64,000 nucleotides of DNA, from contig JAEUIN010000407.1 in the NCBI GenBank assembly GCA_016793115.1, positions 1-64,000 on the forward strand, given 5' to 3'. Origin of the DNA: Planctomycetaceae bacterium (lineage in GTDB: Bacteria; Planctomycetota; Planctomycetia; Pirellulales; PNKZ01). Numbering within the stretch: position 1 is the first letter of the stretch; each line of letters starts with the position of its first letter. Shown in pieces: positions 23,300 to 31,331 of the stretch. The notes below the pieces were generated by a model that saw only the letters and a program-made list of their open reading frames with translations, was not told the origin of the DNA and did not search any database. The translations under genes were made by a program, and so were the position numbers.

Positions 23300-23300
23300 G

Positions 23301-23969
23301 TTAGCGTACGAAGCTGTGCGTGTCGAAAAGTCCGGGCACGTGCTCCAGGGCGGTCTTCAGCCGTTCCAGTGCGCGAATGTAGCGTATGCTCGCCGCTTTC
23401 CGATCAATGCCGAGCACGGCGGCGACTTCCTTATTGGTGAGTTCTTCAAAGTGTCGAAGCGCGAGAATCTCGCGGTCGGTTTCGCTCATTTCCTCGATCG
23501 CTCGCGACACGGCCGCCGCCGATTCCGCTCGCATCACCGCGCCGCTGGGGCTGGTGAGCTTGCCGACCAAATGGAACGACAGCGAAGCCGACGTGCCCGG
23601 CGACGCCGCGGCCAGCGAACGCTCGCGGCCGGCGTCGCGCATTTGCGCGCCGAGGTGGCGACGATGCAGGTCGACGAGCGTCTGCCCGACGACGAGCCGC
23701 AACCAAAGGAACAAATCGATCGGTTGCGCCGTTCGAAACGCCTCGAGCCGGCGAACGGAATCGACGTAGACCTCTTGTAGCACATCGTCGGCGTCGACTC
23801 GGCCGCGCAAGCGCGGATCGAGCCGAAAACCGATCATGCGAGCCAAACGGGGCGCCGCTTCGGCGAAACACTCCGCGAAGGCCGCTTCGTCGCCGGCCAA
23901 TACACGGGCCAATCGTTCGTCCGGCGACTGACTCGCCGCGGCGTCGTGATGAGAAACGGATTCGGCCAT
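23301..23969 (-). CDS. ECF-type RNA polymerase sigma factor
   Basis: Sigma-70 family factor of 222 residues. Region 2 includes RVDADDVLQEVYVDSVRRLEAF, and region 4 includes MSETDREILALRHFEELTNKEVAAVLGIDRKAASIRYIRALERLK. It should direct transcription of a regulon controlled by the kinase encoded next to it. The ATG at 23969 (MAESVSHHDAAAS) was preferred because upstream residues are not family-like. The stop TAA is one base from the GTG of the kinase. Several ECF groups in planctomycetes are encoded with Ser/Thr kinases in place of a classical anti-sigma factor; no anti-sigma is present here, so phosphorylation of sigma is a reasonable inference. Confidence 0.92.
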   Translation of the reverse strand: MAESVSHHDAAASQSPDERLARVLAGDEAAFAECFAEAAPRLARMIGFRLDPRLRGRVDADDVLQEVYVDSVRRLEAFRTAQPIDLFLWLRLVVGQTLVDLHRRHLGAQMRDAGRERSLAAASPGTSASLSFHLVGKLTSPSGAVMRAESAAAVSRAIEEMSETDREILALRHFEELTNKEVAAVLGIDRKAASIRYIRALERLKTALEHVPGLFDTHSFVR

Positions 23970-24236
23970 TGCGTGTCTACAAGAATTCTCCGGCGGCGTC
24001 GTTCTTCTCAATCATAGCCGATCCCGCCGGTCCGAAAGCACCGCTTTTGTGGGCTTTTCGCAAGCCGGCCGGGTTTTTTGCAGGCACGTGTAGACGCTCC
24101 CCGGCCGGCCCCGTTCCTCTCTTTAGCGAAATCGCTGCATCGGGGCGACGCAAGCGTCAGACCCGGCTTCGATTCAACTCGCTCGCTCGCCGTTCGGCGA
24201 ACCGCATATCAGCGACATCTTCTCAGGCTTTTCGGT

Positions 24237-24494
24237 ATGTCACCGCTTATGAACGCCCCCGATCGGCTCTCGCATCTCGTCTGCAACGACGAAGGCTTCA
24301 TTTTCGATACCTCGACCGGCGAGAGCTACGTCGCCAATCCAGCCGCGATTCAGATTCTCCGCGGGCTGCAAGAAGGGCAGGAGGAACGCGACATCGTCGC
24401 CGACTTGACTCTGCGCTTCTTGGTGGAACTTGACGACGCACGCCGCGACGTCGCTGAATTCATCGGCCGACTCAAGCTCCTGCAGTTGATTTAG
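24237..24494 (+). CDS. PqqD-like small protein (putative peptide chaperone)
   Basis: An 85-residue protein with the PqqD/RiPP-recognition fold pattern: HLVCNDEGFIFDTSTGESYVANPAAIQILRGL, then EERDIVADLTLRF, then DDARRDVAEFIGRLKLLQLI. In RiPP systems this fold binds leader peptides. Two near ATGs exist, at 24237 and 24249; the first is given. No precursor peptide or radical SAM gene is next to it. Instead an ATP-grasp gene follows at 38 bases, then a decarboxylase. I infer that it is the first gene of a five-gene operon and presents a peptide or carrier to the ligase. Confidence 0.75.
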   Translation: MSPLMNAPDRLSHLVCNDEGFIFDTSTGESYVANPAAIQILRGLQEGQEERDIVADLTLRFLVELDDARRDVAEFIGRLKLLQLI

Positions 24495-24532
24495 CATCGC
24501 TCTCCCGCGCCTTTTTCACTGAGCACGTTTTT

Positions 24533-25588
24533 ATGATTCGACGTTCTGAGTTCATCGTCGGCGTGTCGGGCATTAATGCGGCCGACAATCCGGGGCCCGG
24601 GACCGGCGTCGCGAGGAGTTTGTTGGAAGATAGGCGACTCGGGGCTCGCGTCGTCGGCTTGGCCTATGACGCTTTGGAGCCGGGTATCTATATGGATTGG
24701 CTCTTCGAGCGGTCGTACACGCTGCCGTACCCTTCGAGCGGCGGTGAGGAGTTTGTCGCTCGGCTGCTCGAGATTCAGGCGGCGCACGGACTCGATTTCG
24801 TCGTGCCGAATCTCGACGTCGAGTTGCCGCTCTACATCAAGTATGCCGACGAACTCGCCGCGCACGGCATCGGCACCTTTTTGCCGACGATGAAGCAGTT
24901 TCGCCTCCGCGGCAAAGACAAGCTGCCGGAAATCGCTCAAGCGATCGGACTCGACGTACCCGAGACGTACGTCGTCGCCGGTGAAGACGCGCTGTATGAA
25001 GCGTGCGAGAAGATCGGCTATCCGGTCGTAGTGAAGGGAGCCTATTACTTGGCCCACACGGCTTACACTCCGCTGGAGGCCGCACAGCATTTTCGCTCGA
25101 TCGCGGCCCAATGGGGCTATCCGGTCATCGTGCAACAGTTGGTGAAGGGGGAAGAGTTGAACTTGGTCGGCGTCGGCGACGGCCGCGGCGGCTCGCTCGG
25201 CTCGGTCGGCATGAAGAAGGTGTCGATCACGTCGCTGGGCAAAGTCTGGTCGGCCGTGACGCTCAAAAACCCGCTGCTTGCCGCGGCCGCCGAGCGTTTC
25301 ACGGGCGGGCTGAATTGGCGCGGGCCGTACGAACTGGAGTGCATCTACGACGCCGAAGCGGAGAAGTTGTATCTCATCGAGATCAATCCGCGCTTCCCCG
25401 CGTGGTCGTATTTCGCGACCGGCGTGGGGGTCAACCTGCCGTCGCGAATGCTGCGTCATGCGCTGGACATGACTCTGGACGCGCCGGCAAGCTACGACGC
25501 CGGCCGGTTCTTCATGCGTTACACCTATGAGATGGTCACCGACATGCAACAGTTTCAGAACGTCGTGATGCGAGGAGAATCGGCATGA
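24533..25588 (+). CDS. ATP-grasp domain ligase
   Basis: A 351-residue carbamoyl-phosphate-synthase-like ATP-grasp protein. The N-domain (FIVGVSGINAADNPGPGTGVARSL) is followed by the ATP-grasp fold: LRGKDKLPEIAQAIGLDVPETYV, the lysine strand GYPVVVKGAYYLAH, VIVQQLVKGEELNLVGVG and the magnesium site YLIEINPRFPAWSY. Such enzymes make amide or thioester-type bonds through an acyl-phosphate. The length is close to PylC-type amino-acid ligases, but I cannot assign a substrate. The stop overlaps the next start as ATGA, so the decarboxylase is made in fixed ratio with it. Confidence 0.85.
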   Translation: MIRRSEFIVGVSGINAADNPGPGTGVARSLLEDRRLGARVVGLAYDALEPGIYMDWLFERSYTLPYPSSGGEEFVARLLEIQAAHGLDFVVPNLDVELPLYIKYADELAAHGIGTFLPTMKQFRLRGKDKLPEIAQAIGLDVPETYVVAGEDALYEACEKIGYPVVVKGAYYLAHTAYTPLEAAQHFRSIAAQWGYPVIVQQLVKGEELNLVGVGDGRGGSLGSVGMKKVSITSLGKVWSAVTLKNPLLAAAAERFTGGLNWRGPYELECIYDAEAEKLYLIEINPRFPAWSYFATGVGVNLPSRMLRHALDMTLDAPASYDAGRFFMRYTYEMVTDMQQFQNVVMRGESA

Positions 25589-26976
25589 AGCGGCCCTATG
25601 AACGACCGTTCATCATGAAGCTCAAAAGCCGAATGATGAACAAGCACGGCTTGCCGGGCGCCGGCCGACGCGTGCGTAAAAACATCGAAGGCGCGGCGAT
25701 CAACGACTTGGTCGAACGCTACGGCTCGCCGCTGTTCGTGTATTCCGAACGAGCTTTGCGACGCAAGTTCCGCCAAATGCACTCGGCGTTTGCGACGCGG
25801 TATCCGAACGTGACGTTCGGTTGGTCGTATAAGACAAACTATCTCAAGGCGATCTGCGCCATCATGCACCAAGAAGGCGCGGTGGCCGAGATCGTGTCGA
25901 AGATGGAGTTCGAAAAAACCAAGGCGCTGGGCGTGCCGGGCGATCGGGTGATCTTCAACGGCCCGCACAAGCCGCTGGAGACGCTGGCCGAAGCGGTCGT
26001 CGACGGAGCGACGATCAACATCGACCACTGCGACGAAATCAACGACTTGGAGCATGTCGCCGATCGGCTGGGACGCACGATCGACGTGGGTATCCGGCTC
26101 AATATGGACGTCGGCATCCATCCGCAATGGTCGCGGTTCGGCTTCAACCTGGAGTCGGGCCAAGCGATCGACGCCGTGAAGCGAATCTCACGCGGCGGCA
26201 AGCTCCGCGTGACCGGGCTGCATTGCCACCTCGGCACTTTCATTCTCGACGACACGGCCTACGCGCGGCAGGTCGAGAAGTTGGTCCGCTTCGCCTACGA
26301 GATCGAAAGCGCATTCGGATTCGCGATCGATTCGCTCGACGTGGGCGGCGGATTCCCCTCGCGCAGCAAATTGAAGGGGACTTACCTTGCGCCGGACGTG
26401 AGCGTTCCGAGCATCGACGACTATGCCGAGCAGATTTGCGGCGCGCTGCGGAATTCGCTGCGCCCCGGACATCTGCCGCGGCTGATCATCGAAGCCGGCC
26501 GGGCGATGGTCGACGAAGCGGGCTACTTGATCACGACCGTGCAGGCGGCGAAACGCTTGGCCGACGGTACACGGGCCTATGTGGCCGACGCCGGAATCAA
26601 TCTGCTGTTCACGTCGTTTTGGTACAAGTTCAACGTTGAGCTCGATCGCGAAGTGTCGGGCGCGAACGAACCGAGCGTCGTCTACGGACCGATGTGCATG
26701 AACATCGACGCGATCGACGAGGGCGTGCAATTGCCTCCTTTGGAACGCGGGCACCGCCTGATCTTCTCGCCGGTCGGCGCCTACAACAACACGCAGTGGC
26801 TGCAGTTCATCGAGTATCGGCCCAACGTCGTGCTCGTCGCCGAATCGGGCGAGGTCGAACTGATTCGCGGTCGCGAAGACTTGAGCGACATCGAACGCCG
26901 CGAGGTGTTGCCTCCGCGGTTGGAATTGCAGAGCAGCGACGAAGGGAATTCCGACTGGCTCCGCTCGCAGGGCTAG
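25585..26976 (+). CDS. PLP fold-type III decarboxylase (LysA/ornithine decarboxylase-like)
   Basis: A 463-residue alanine-racemase-fold decarboxylase. It has the PLP lysine K83 in GWSYKTNYLKAI, the cofactor-stacking His in LHCHLGTFILDD, the phosphate loop LDVGGGFPSRSK, IIEAGRAMVDEAGYL and the active-site Cys C371 in YGPMCMNIDAID. It should decarboxylate an alpha-amino acid or one bound in a small peptide. True LysA is usually about 420 residues and sits with lysine genes; this copy instead overlaps the ATP-grasp gene by 4 bases. The extra N-terminal 25 basic residues (MKRPYERPFIMKLKSRMMNK) are unusual. Substrate unknown. Confidence 0.87.
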   Translation: MKRPYERPFIMKLKSRMMNKHGLPGAGRRVRKNIEGAAINDLVERYGSPLFVYSERALRRKFRQMHSAFATRYPNVTFGWSYKTNYLKAICAIMHQEGAVAEIVSKMEFEKTKALGVPGDRVIFNGPHKPLETLAEAVVDGATINIDHCDEINDLEHVADRLGRTIDVGIRLNMDVGIHPQWSRFGFNLESGQAIDAVKRISRGGKLRVTGLHCHLGTFILDDTAYARQVEKLVRFAYEIESAFGFAIDSLDVGGGFPSRSKLKGTYLAPDVSVPSIDDYAEQICGALRNSLRPGHLPRLIIEAGRAMVDEAGYLITTVQAAKRLADGTRAYVADAGINLLFTSFWYKFNVELDREVSGANEPSVVYGPMCMNIDAIDEGVQLPPLERGHRLIFSPVGAYNNTQWLQFIEYRPNVVLVAESGEVELIRGREDLSDIERREVLPPRLELQSSDEGNSDWLRSQG

Positions 26977-27006
26977 CTTCACACGGTCGAACGTCCGAGT
27001 GCCGCC

Positions 27007-29190
27007 ATGTTTCCACGCCTATTTCAATTTGCCCGGCGCACGCTCCAGGCATTACAAGGGATCATTCGCAGCTACGCGGAAATCTTCTTTCTGAGCAAAA
27101 CCGCGGTGGGGTTCGTGCTCGTCGTCGGCACGTTGCTCAACTGGCGGATTGGGGCGGCGGGGTTGTTGTCCGTCGTTGCCGCGTATGCCTTTGCCCGGCT
27201 GACGCGGCTGGACGTCCGAACGCTGCAATCCGGCTACTACACCTACAACCCGCTGCTCGTCGGCCTCTCGCTCGGCGCCACGCTTGCCTGGTCGTGGTTG
27301 ACCGCGCTGTTGATCGTCGTCGCGGGAATTCTCACATTTCTGCTCACCGCCGCGATCGTGCACGTGTTGCGGTTCTACTTCAACCTGCCGGCGTTGAGTC
27401 TGCCGTTCGTCGTCGGCAGCGCGATCGCGCACACAGCCGTGCTCCGGTATTCGACTTTGGCGCACAACGTGCGCACCGACTATCCGCTGTTCGCCGACGA
27501 CGGCAACTTACCGCAGGTCGTCGTCGGGTTTTGTCGCTCGCTGGGGGCGATCGTGTTCGTGCCGAGCGTCGTCGTCGGCGGGTTGTTCGCGCTGCTGCTC
27601 TTGATTCGTTCGCGGATCCTGTTCGGCTTGGCCGTCGGCGGCTATTGCTTGGGGACGTTTTTGCGGGCCGAGTTGCTCGGCAGCGACACGCAAGCATTCC
27701 ACGATATCTACGGATTCAACTTCATTCTCATCGGCATGGCCGTCGGCGGGGTATTTCTGGTCCCGTCGGGCACGAGCTTCCTCATCGCCGCGGCCGCGGT
27801 TTGCACGGCCATCGTGCTCGTCGACGCCGTTCAGGTGTTCGGCACATTCTTCGCCGTGCCTGCCTACACGTTGCCGTTCAATCTCGTGACACTTGGCGTG
27901 CTCTATGCGCTCGGCGTAAATCAGTATCCGGGGATCGCCAAAGTCATCGGCGCGACACCCGAGGAGACGATGGAGAACGACATCGCCGCAAAGCTGCGGT
28001 TCTCCGAAGCGGGCCGAACGCTGGAGCTCCCGTTCTACGGCGGGTGGACCGTGTGGCAGGGGTTCGACGATGAGTGGACGCATCAAGGTCCGTGGCGCTA
28101 CTCGTACGATTTCGTCATCACCGACGCCGACGAAGAAACGTCGCAAGGCACGGGACAATTCTGCGGCGACTACTACTGCTACGGCAAACCGGTGCTCGCG
28201 CCTTGCCGCGGCCGCATCGTCAAGGTGGTCGACGACGTGCCCGACAATGCGATCGGCCGCGTCGACAAAGCCAGGAATTGGGGCAACCACGTCGTGATTC
28301 ACGACGACCGCGGGTTCTATGTGGCTTTGGCGCATTTCGCGCCGGCTTCGATCGAGGTGCGGACCGGGGATCGCGTCGAGCCGGGGCGCCTGCTCGGGTT
28401 ATGCGGCAACTCGGGTTATTCGCCGCAGCCGCATCTACATGTGCACGTGCAGGCGACCGAACAAATCGAAGCCGGAACGCTGCCGTTCAGCTTCGTGCGA
28501 TTTCGCGAAGGGAACGTCGCCCGCGCACAGGCGCGGCCGACGAAGGGGGCCGTGGTCGAGCCCTTGGCGACGGATGAACGCCTGGCCGCCTCGATGGAAT
28601 TCTTGCTCAACGACGTGTTGGCGTTCGATGTCGTGCGCGGCGGGCGAACGATCGGCGCCTTGAGCCTAGAAGTGAAGATGGCGCTCGACGGCACGCTCTA
28701 TCTCGACGCGCCCGGCCGCGGCAAGCTCTACTTCGGCAAGCTCGACGGCACGTTCTATTTTTATCGCCAGGAAGGGCGCGACCCGTGGCTGGGCCTGTTC
28801 TTCGCCGCGCTGCCGCAGTTGCCGCTGGTGCGAATGGGGCGTTGCGAGTGGCGCGATTGGATCCCCGTCGGGCCGGCGACGCGCGGGCTGCGCCGCACGG
28901 CGGCGTGGTGCTTAGCGCCGTTCTACGCGCCCGCCGCCCGCACCGCGACGTCGCATCGCTTTGCGGCGACCGACGTCGTGGAAACGAAGCTGACATTGCC
29001 CTTGGGTTTGGGTGAACGAACCCTGCGAGTGGAACTCGACCGCGATTACGGCATCGCCGCCGTTCGCTCGGCGTCTTTAGAGTTGATCGTACGACGTCGC
29101 GACGATGAACCGAAAACCGCCGCCCGACGAACCGGTTTGGCACTGAGTCAAGAAAGGAGCTCGTCATGCGAGCCTGTCTGTTGTTCTTAA
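27007..29190 (+). CDS. Urea-transporter-like membrane domain fused to M23 peptidase-like domain
   Basis: A 727-residue fusion. Residues about 1-320 form many membrane helices and resemble the urea transporter (UT) channel family: IRSYAEIFFLSKTAVGFVLV, YYTYNPLLVGLSLGATL, FNLPALSLPFVVGSA and repeated copies of these motifs in the second half. Residues about 340-510 resemble an M23/LytM metallopeptidase: YGKPVLAPCRGRIVKVVDD, WGNHVVIHDD, YVALAHFAPASIEVRTGDRV, GNSGYSPQPHLHVHVQ. The HxH pair is present. The first ligand region reads GPWRYSYDF, and I do not see the His expected before the Asp, so the peptidase may be inactive. About 200 more residues follow. It is 30 bases after the decarboxylase. 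Confidence 0.8.
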   Translation: MFPRLFQFARRTLQALQGIIRSYAEIFFLSKTAVGFVLVVGTLLNWRIGAAGLLSVVAAYAFARLTRLDVRTLQSGYYTYNPLLVGLSLGATLAWSWLTALLIVVAGILTFLLTAAIVHVLRFYFNLPALSLPFVVGSAIAHTAVLRYSTLAHNVRTDYPLFADDGNLPQVVVGFCRSLGAIVFVPSVVVGGLFALLLLIRSRILFGLAVGGYCLGTFLRAELLGSDTQAFHDIYGFNFILIGMAVGGVFLVPSGTSFLIAAAAVCTAIVLVDAVQVFGTFFAVPAYTLPFNLVTLGVLYALGVNQYPGIAKVIGATPEETMENDIAAKLRFSEAGRTLELPFYGGWTVWQGFDDEWTHQGPWRYSYDFVITDADEETSQGTGQFCGDYYCYGKPVLAPCRGRIVKVVDDVPDNAIGRVDKARNWGNHVVIHDDRGFYVALAHFAPASIEVRTGDRVEPGRLLGLCGNSGYSPQPHLHVHVQATEQIEAGTLPFSFVRFREGNVARAQARPTKGAVVEPLATDERLAASMEFLLNDVLAFDVVRGGRTIGALSLEVKMALDGTLYLDAPGRGKLYFGKLDGTFYFYRQEGRDPWLGLFFAALPQLPLVRMGRCEWRDWIPVGPATRGLRRTAAWCLAPFYAPAARTATSHRFAATDVVETKLTLPLGLGERTLRVELDRDYGIAAVRSASLELIVRRRDDEPKTAARRTGLALSQERSSSCEPVCCS

Positions 29191-29774
29191 TCGTTTCCCT
29201 AGCGGCCTCCGCGGTACGTGCCGACGACGTGCAAGAGGCCGTCGTCAAGTCGTATGAACTGGAAAAGGCGCAATCGTACGACGCCGCCGTGATGACGCTG
29301 ACCGCGGTCCGGAAGCCGACCTATCTTGTCAATTTGCGGCTTGGTTGGCTGCACTATCTGCGCGGCGACTACACGACATCCAAGTCGTTCTATCAAGCGG
29401 CGATGCGGGCCGCGCCGAAGGCGATCGAGCCGCGGCTCGGCTACATGCTGCCGTTGATGGCCGAGGCTCGCTGGCTCGAAGTGGAGACGATCGCCAAGAC
29501 GGTTTTGTCGATCGACTCGCGCCACTACACCGCGGCGCTTAGGCTCTCGACTGCGCTGCGCATGCAAGGGAAGTTCCGCCCGGCACGCGAGGTGAACGCC
29601 GGAATGTTGGAACTTTATCCGACCGACCTGAGCTTTCTCATCGAGCAACTGCTGGTGAGCGCGGCATTGCAGCAAAACGACGTCGCAACGCTGTGCGCCG
29701 CCGTGCTGAGCATCGATCCGGAGAACGTCACGGCCAAGGCCTACGCTTCGCCGAGCACGGCCCGGCGCAACTAG
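29166..29774 (+). CDS. Secreted TPR-repeat protein
   Basis: A 202-residue protein with a short signal peptide (MRACLLFLIVSLAASAVRA) followed by about four helical TPR-like units (LRLGWLHYLRGDYTTSKSFYQAAMRAAPKA, then ALRLSTALRMQGKFRPAREVNAGM). Its start overlaps the end of the transporter gene by 25 bases, with a good ribosome site (AAAGGAG) 8 bases before the ATG. It is the last gene of the PqqD/ATP-grasp operon and probably a periplasmic adaptor. The stop TAG at 29772-29774 shares the CTAG palindrome with the stop of the opposing operon. Confidence 0.8.
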   Translation: MRACLLFLIVSLAASAVRADDVQEAVVKSYELEKAQSYDAAVMTLTAVRKPTYLVNLRLGWLHYLRGDYTTSKSFYQAAMRAAPKAIEPRLGYMLPLMAEARWLEVETIAKTVLSIDSRHYTAALRLSTALRMQGKFRPAREVNAGMLELYPTDLSFLIEQLLVSAALQQNDVATLCAAVLSIDPENVTAKAYASPSTARRN

Positions 29775-31330
29775 CGGCCGCGTTCGAGATCGGCCAAGCG
29801 CTGTCGGACGGCCGGGGCATCACGGCTGCCGTCGGAGTTCTCCAGAAAGGCGGCTTCGTTTTCCAAAGCCAACGCCAAGCCTTCGAAATCTCCTTCGGTC
29901 GTGTAGCGCTGCTGGGCGCTGCGCAAGTGGCGCAGGCCTGCGACTTTGTCGCCGTTCATCAGGTAGGCCACGCCGAGATCGGCTTCGGCTTCGGCGCGGC
30001 CCGGCCAGTCGGCGCCTTCCTTCTCGGTCGCTTTCTTGAGCAAGCCGAGCCCTTGGGCGAGTTGACCGTTCTTGAGGCGCAAACTGCCGAGCATGGCGAA
30101 GGCGGGCGGTGCGGCGCTCGATGTCTTGTCGCCTGCCAGCGAGACCAGAATTGCGGTCGCCGCACCGGTCTGTTCGAGTTGCAATAAAGCGCGCGCTTGT
30201 CGCAGCCGCAACCATTGCTGGGCCCGCGCCGTCGTCGCCGCCGACTCGGCGCGCTTGAACGAAACGAGCGCGGCTTGGGCGTGGCCGCGATTCAGATACC
30301 AACCGCCGATGGCGTTCCAGACCACGGTTTCGGCGAGCGCCGGATTCACCGGTTGATCGCCGGTGACGACGACCGAGGCGTCGGGAAGATCGAGTCCCGG
30401 CAGATAGTCGCTGCGATGCAGTTGGTGAACGACGTCGAGCGGCCAGGCGCGTTCGATCGGACGCATGTAGCCGAGCCGCTCCCAGAGGACGGGCTCGAAC
30501 ACGGGATGTTCGGCGATCAGAGTGCGACCGGCGAGGGCTACGGCGCGATCCCAGGTTTGGGCGGCGAGTTCGCCGTCGCCCGCGCGGCGCTGCGCGTCGC
30601 TCAAAAAGAGGAGTAAATAGGTGGATTGATAAGCGCTGACTCGCGCCGCGATCGCGATCGCCTGTTCGAGCGTCGCCGCGGCGACGTCGGGGCGCTCGTT
30701 CAGCAGTTGCACCGTGCCTTCGAGTTGCAACGCATCGATTTGGAGCAGCGGCGACTGCAACTGCTCGGCCAGACCGGCCAGGTTTTGCGAAAGGGCGTGC
30801 TCGACCTGTCCTTGAGCCAACGCGCTTTTGAAACGCTTGCGGGCCTCGCCGTAGGCTTGGAACTTGGCCGGATCCGCAAAGCGGGTCGCGGTGAGTTGCG
30901 TCCAGGTTTGAACGGCGTCGGGCGCCAGGCATTGCCGATCGTGAACGGCGGCGACAAGCTCGCCGACGGCCCGATTCTTCGTCGCGCCGTCGCTGCGGAG
31001 CCATTCGAGCACCGCGTCGGGATGCCGTTGCACGCAGCGCGCGGCGGATGTCAGCCGGTTCTGTGCGACGAGATCGGCGACGCGCGAAACCAGTTCGCCC
31101 GGCGCGAGTGAAACTTCCTGGCTATTGCCCAGGCTTTGGCCGACGACGTCAAGCTTCGGCGTTCCCTTTTTCTTTTCGTCTTTGTCCCCTTTAGGATTCA
31201 GCAGAGCTCCCCAGTCTTGCGGCGTGCTCGACGAAAAGCAGCCTGCCGAAGCTAGGACGCCGATCGATGCCAACAGCGCGACGAGGCAAGCCGGCGCGGC
31301 GCGGCGGTGGTGAGTCTGGACGAGGCTCAT
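29771..31330 (-). CDS. TPR-containing lipoprotein, last gene of the secretion operon
   Basis: A 519-residue protein whose leader ends in a lipobox (LASAGC, Cys at about 31), so it should be lipid-anchored. The mature part begins with a charged linker (NPKGDKDEKKKG). It then contains helical repeats of TPR type (LTSAARCVQRHPDAVLEWL, ALVSFKRAESAATTARAQQWLRLRQARALL, FAMLGSLRLKNGQLAQGLGLLKKA, DLGVAYLMNGDKVAGLRHLRSAQ). The secretin gene ends 2 bases upstream of its ATG. A pilotin or PilF-like assembly role for the secretin is a fair inference from lipidation, repeats and position, but the sequence does not match PilF closely. Confidence 0.8.
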   Translation of the reverse strand: MSLVQTHHRRAAPACLVALLASIGVLASAGCFSSSTPQDWGALLNPKGDKDEKKKGTPKLDVVGQSLGNSQEVSLAPGELVSRVADLVAQNRLTSAARCVQRHPDAVLEWLRSDGATKNRAVGELVAAVHDRQCLAPDAVQTWTQLTATRFADPAKFQAYGEARKRFKSALAQGQVEHALSQNLAGLAEQLQSPLLQIDALQLEGTVQLLNERPDVAAATLEQAIAIAARVSAYQSTYLLLFLSDAQRRAGDGELAAQTWDRAVALAGRTLIAEHPVFEPVLWERLGYMRPIERAWPLDVVHQLHRSDYLPGLDLPDASVVVTGDQPVNPALAETVVWNAIGGWYLNRGHAQAALVSFKRAESAATTARAQQWLRLRQARALLQLEQTGAATAILVSLAGDKTSSAAPPAFAMLGSLRLKNGQLAQGLGLLKKATEKEGADWPGRAEAEADLGVAYLMNGDKVAGLRHLRSAQQRYTTEGDFEGLALALENEAAFLENSDGSRDAPAVRQRLADLERGR

Positions 31331-31331
31331 C

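Noticed and set aside
24237..26976. PQQ or standard RiPP cluster
   Set aside because: No pqqA-like precursor, no radical SAM PqqE and no PqqB/C; only the PqqD fold is shared.
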